A DNA stretch of 21,054 nucleotides, taken from RYN-433 sp036558265 (GTDB taxonomy: Bacteria; Planctomycetota; Phycisphaerae; Tepidisphaerales; Tepidisphaeraceae). Positions 20,395-21,054 of the stretch are shown one piece after another. The notes under the pieces were generated by a model. That model was not told the DNA's origin. It saw only the letters and a list, made by a program, of their open reading frames with translations, and searched no databases. Where the stretch lies: assembly GCA_036558265.1 (NCBI GenBank), contig DATBFY010000055.1, forward strand, positions 1 through 21,054, in the 5' to 3' direction. The translations under genes were made by a program, and so were the position numbers. Each line of letters starts with the position of its first letter. Position 1 is the stretch's first letter.

Positions 20395-21054
20395 ATGAAG
20401 CTCAACGACCTGACAACCCGTGCCGGCGAGTGGCTCCGCGGAAGCGGACCGATGTCCGAGATCGTCATCTCCTCGCGCATCCGACTGGCGCGGAACCTCG
20501 CGGGGCACCGCTTCCTCGCCCGCGCCAGCCGCTCCGAGCGCAACGCCCTGGTCAAGCAGATCAGCACCGTTCTCCTGGACAACCCGGTCGCCGCCAACTC
20601 CTTCTACGTTAACCTGGACGATGCCCCCGAGATTGACCGTAACCTGTTGGTCGAACGCCATTTGATCTCCAAGCAGCACGCCTCCTCCGAGGGGGCCCGC
20701 GGGGTCTGCATCGGCGGGGACGAGACCGTCTCCATCATGGTCAACGAGGAGGACCACCTCCGCATGCAGGTCCTCCGATCCGGCCTGCAGCTCGAGGAGG
20801 CATGGAGCCAGATCAATTCGATCGATGACCAGCTCGAAACCCGCCTGAACTTCTCCTTCCACCCCCGCTTCGGCTACCTGACCGCCTGCCCGACCAATGT
20901 CGGCACCGGGATCCGTGTGTCGGTCATGCTGCATCTGCCGGCGCTTAAGCTCACCGGCGAGATCGAGAAGGTCTTCCGGGCGGCCAAGGACATGAAACTG
21001 GCCGTCCGCGGGCTTTACGGCGAAGGGACCGAGGCGACCGGAGATTTTTATCAG
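20395..21054 (+). CDS. mcsB: Protein-arginine kinase McsB, 3'-truncated by window edge
   Basis: The first 220 residues of McsB, a phosphagen-kinase-fold enzyme that phosphorylates arginines on proteins, using ATP. The reading frame stays open from the ATG at 20395 to the window end, so the C-terminus (the family is ~350 residues) lies outside. Visible motifs: SSRIRLARNL (26-35), which binds nucleotide phosphates; IMVNEEDHLRMQ (114-125), holding the catalytic acidic residues; and TACPTNVGTGIRVSVMLHLP (163-182), including the conserved active-site Cys165. GLYGEGTEATGDFYQ at the window end matches the domain's next conserved loop. It follows mcsA by 62 bp and is likely co-transcribed. The usual ATG has no Shine-Dalgarno sequence; translation may depend on coupling with mcsA. 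Confidence 0.93.
   Translation, partial: MKLNDLTTRAGEWLRGSGPMSEIVISSRIRLARNLAGHRFLARASRSERNALVKQISTVLLDNPVAANSFYVNLDDAPEIDRNLLVERHLISKQHASSEGARGVCIGGDETVSIMVNEEDHLRMQVLRSGLQLEEAWSQINSIDDQLETRLNFSFHPRFGYLTACPTNVGTGIRVSVMLHLPALKLTGEIEKVFRAAKDMKLAVRGLYGEGTEATGDFYQ

Overview
The window is a G+C-rich (roughly two thirds by eye) bacterial chromosome segment of about 21 kb. It looks like a member of the Planctomycetota, possibly the Phycisphaerae. This is an inference from three things: an McsA/McsB protein-arginine kinase pair whose second McsA zinc site ends in Cys-x-His, secreted PDZ proteins with a repeated C-terminal module, and dispersed GC-rich palindromes and heptanucleotide micro-repeats in and between genes. 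No phage, integrase, IS element, tRNA, rRNA or CRISPR array was recognised. Most genes are chromosomal housekeeping or envelope genes.

Layout. (1) 2-637 (+): 3' part of comB (2-phosphosulfolactate phosphatase). (2) 433-4933 (-): an apparent operon, read right to left, of a three-TM protein of unknown function, a complete SNF2-family ATPase and a SWIM zinc-finger protein whose basic tail runs antisense over the end of comB. (3) 5132-7368 (+): a DUF4288 protein, an unknown protein with a possible C-terminal HTH, and a complete FabF-like ketosynthase. (4) 7666-9369 (-): a fused SAF-UxaA sugar-acid dehydratase. (5) 9603-11621 (+): a small two-TM protein and an exported alpha/beta hydrolase. (6) 11609-17318 (-): a chromate-type transporter, two paralogous secreted PDZ proteins, and an ECF sigma factor overlapping by 4 bp a single-TM protein that is probably its anti-sigma factor. 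(7) 17661-19196 (-): trpE. (8) 19294-21054 (+): a PTPS/QueD-fold protein with altered catalytic residues, then mcsA and the 5' part of mcsB.

How the genes may work together. A good ECF-type promoter match (GGAACTC-N16-GTCTAT) lies upstream of the sigma gene. A weaker match with the same spacing lies immediately before the first PDZ gene, placed so that transcription would start just ahead of its Shine-Dalgarno sequence. This suggests an envelope-response circuit: autoregulated ECF sigma, membrane anti-sigma, and two exported PDZ proteins with an apparently undescribed duplicated C-terminal module. trpE and mcsA have similar promoters (TTGACG-N17-TACCTT and TTGACG-N17-TACCAT). The trpE promoter sits so close to the ATG that its mRNA may be leaderless.

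The most striking unexplained structure is a set of unrelated short tandem repeats with almost always a 7-nt unit (one is 8 nt). They occur inside uxaA, chrA and trpE as open-frame linkers, in the intergenic DNA before the PDZ genes, and directly before the start codons of the PTPS gene and mcsB. Because 7 and 8 are not multiples of three, a one-unit change in a coding tract would shift the reading frame.
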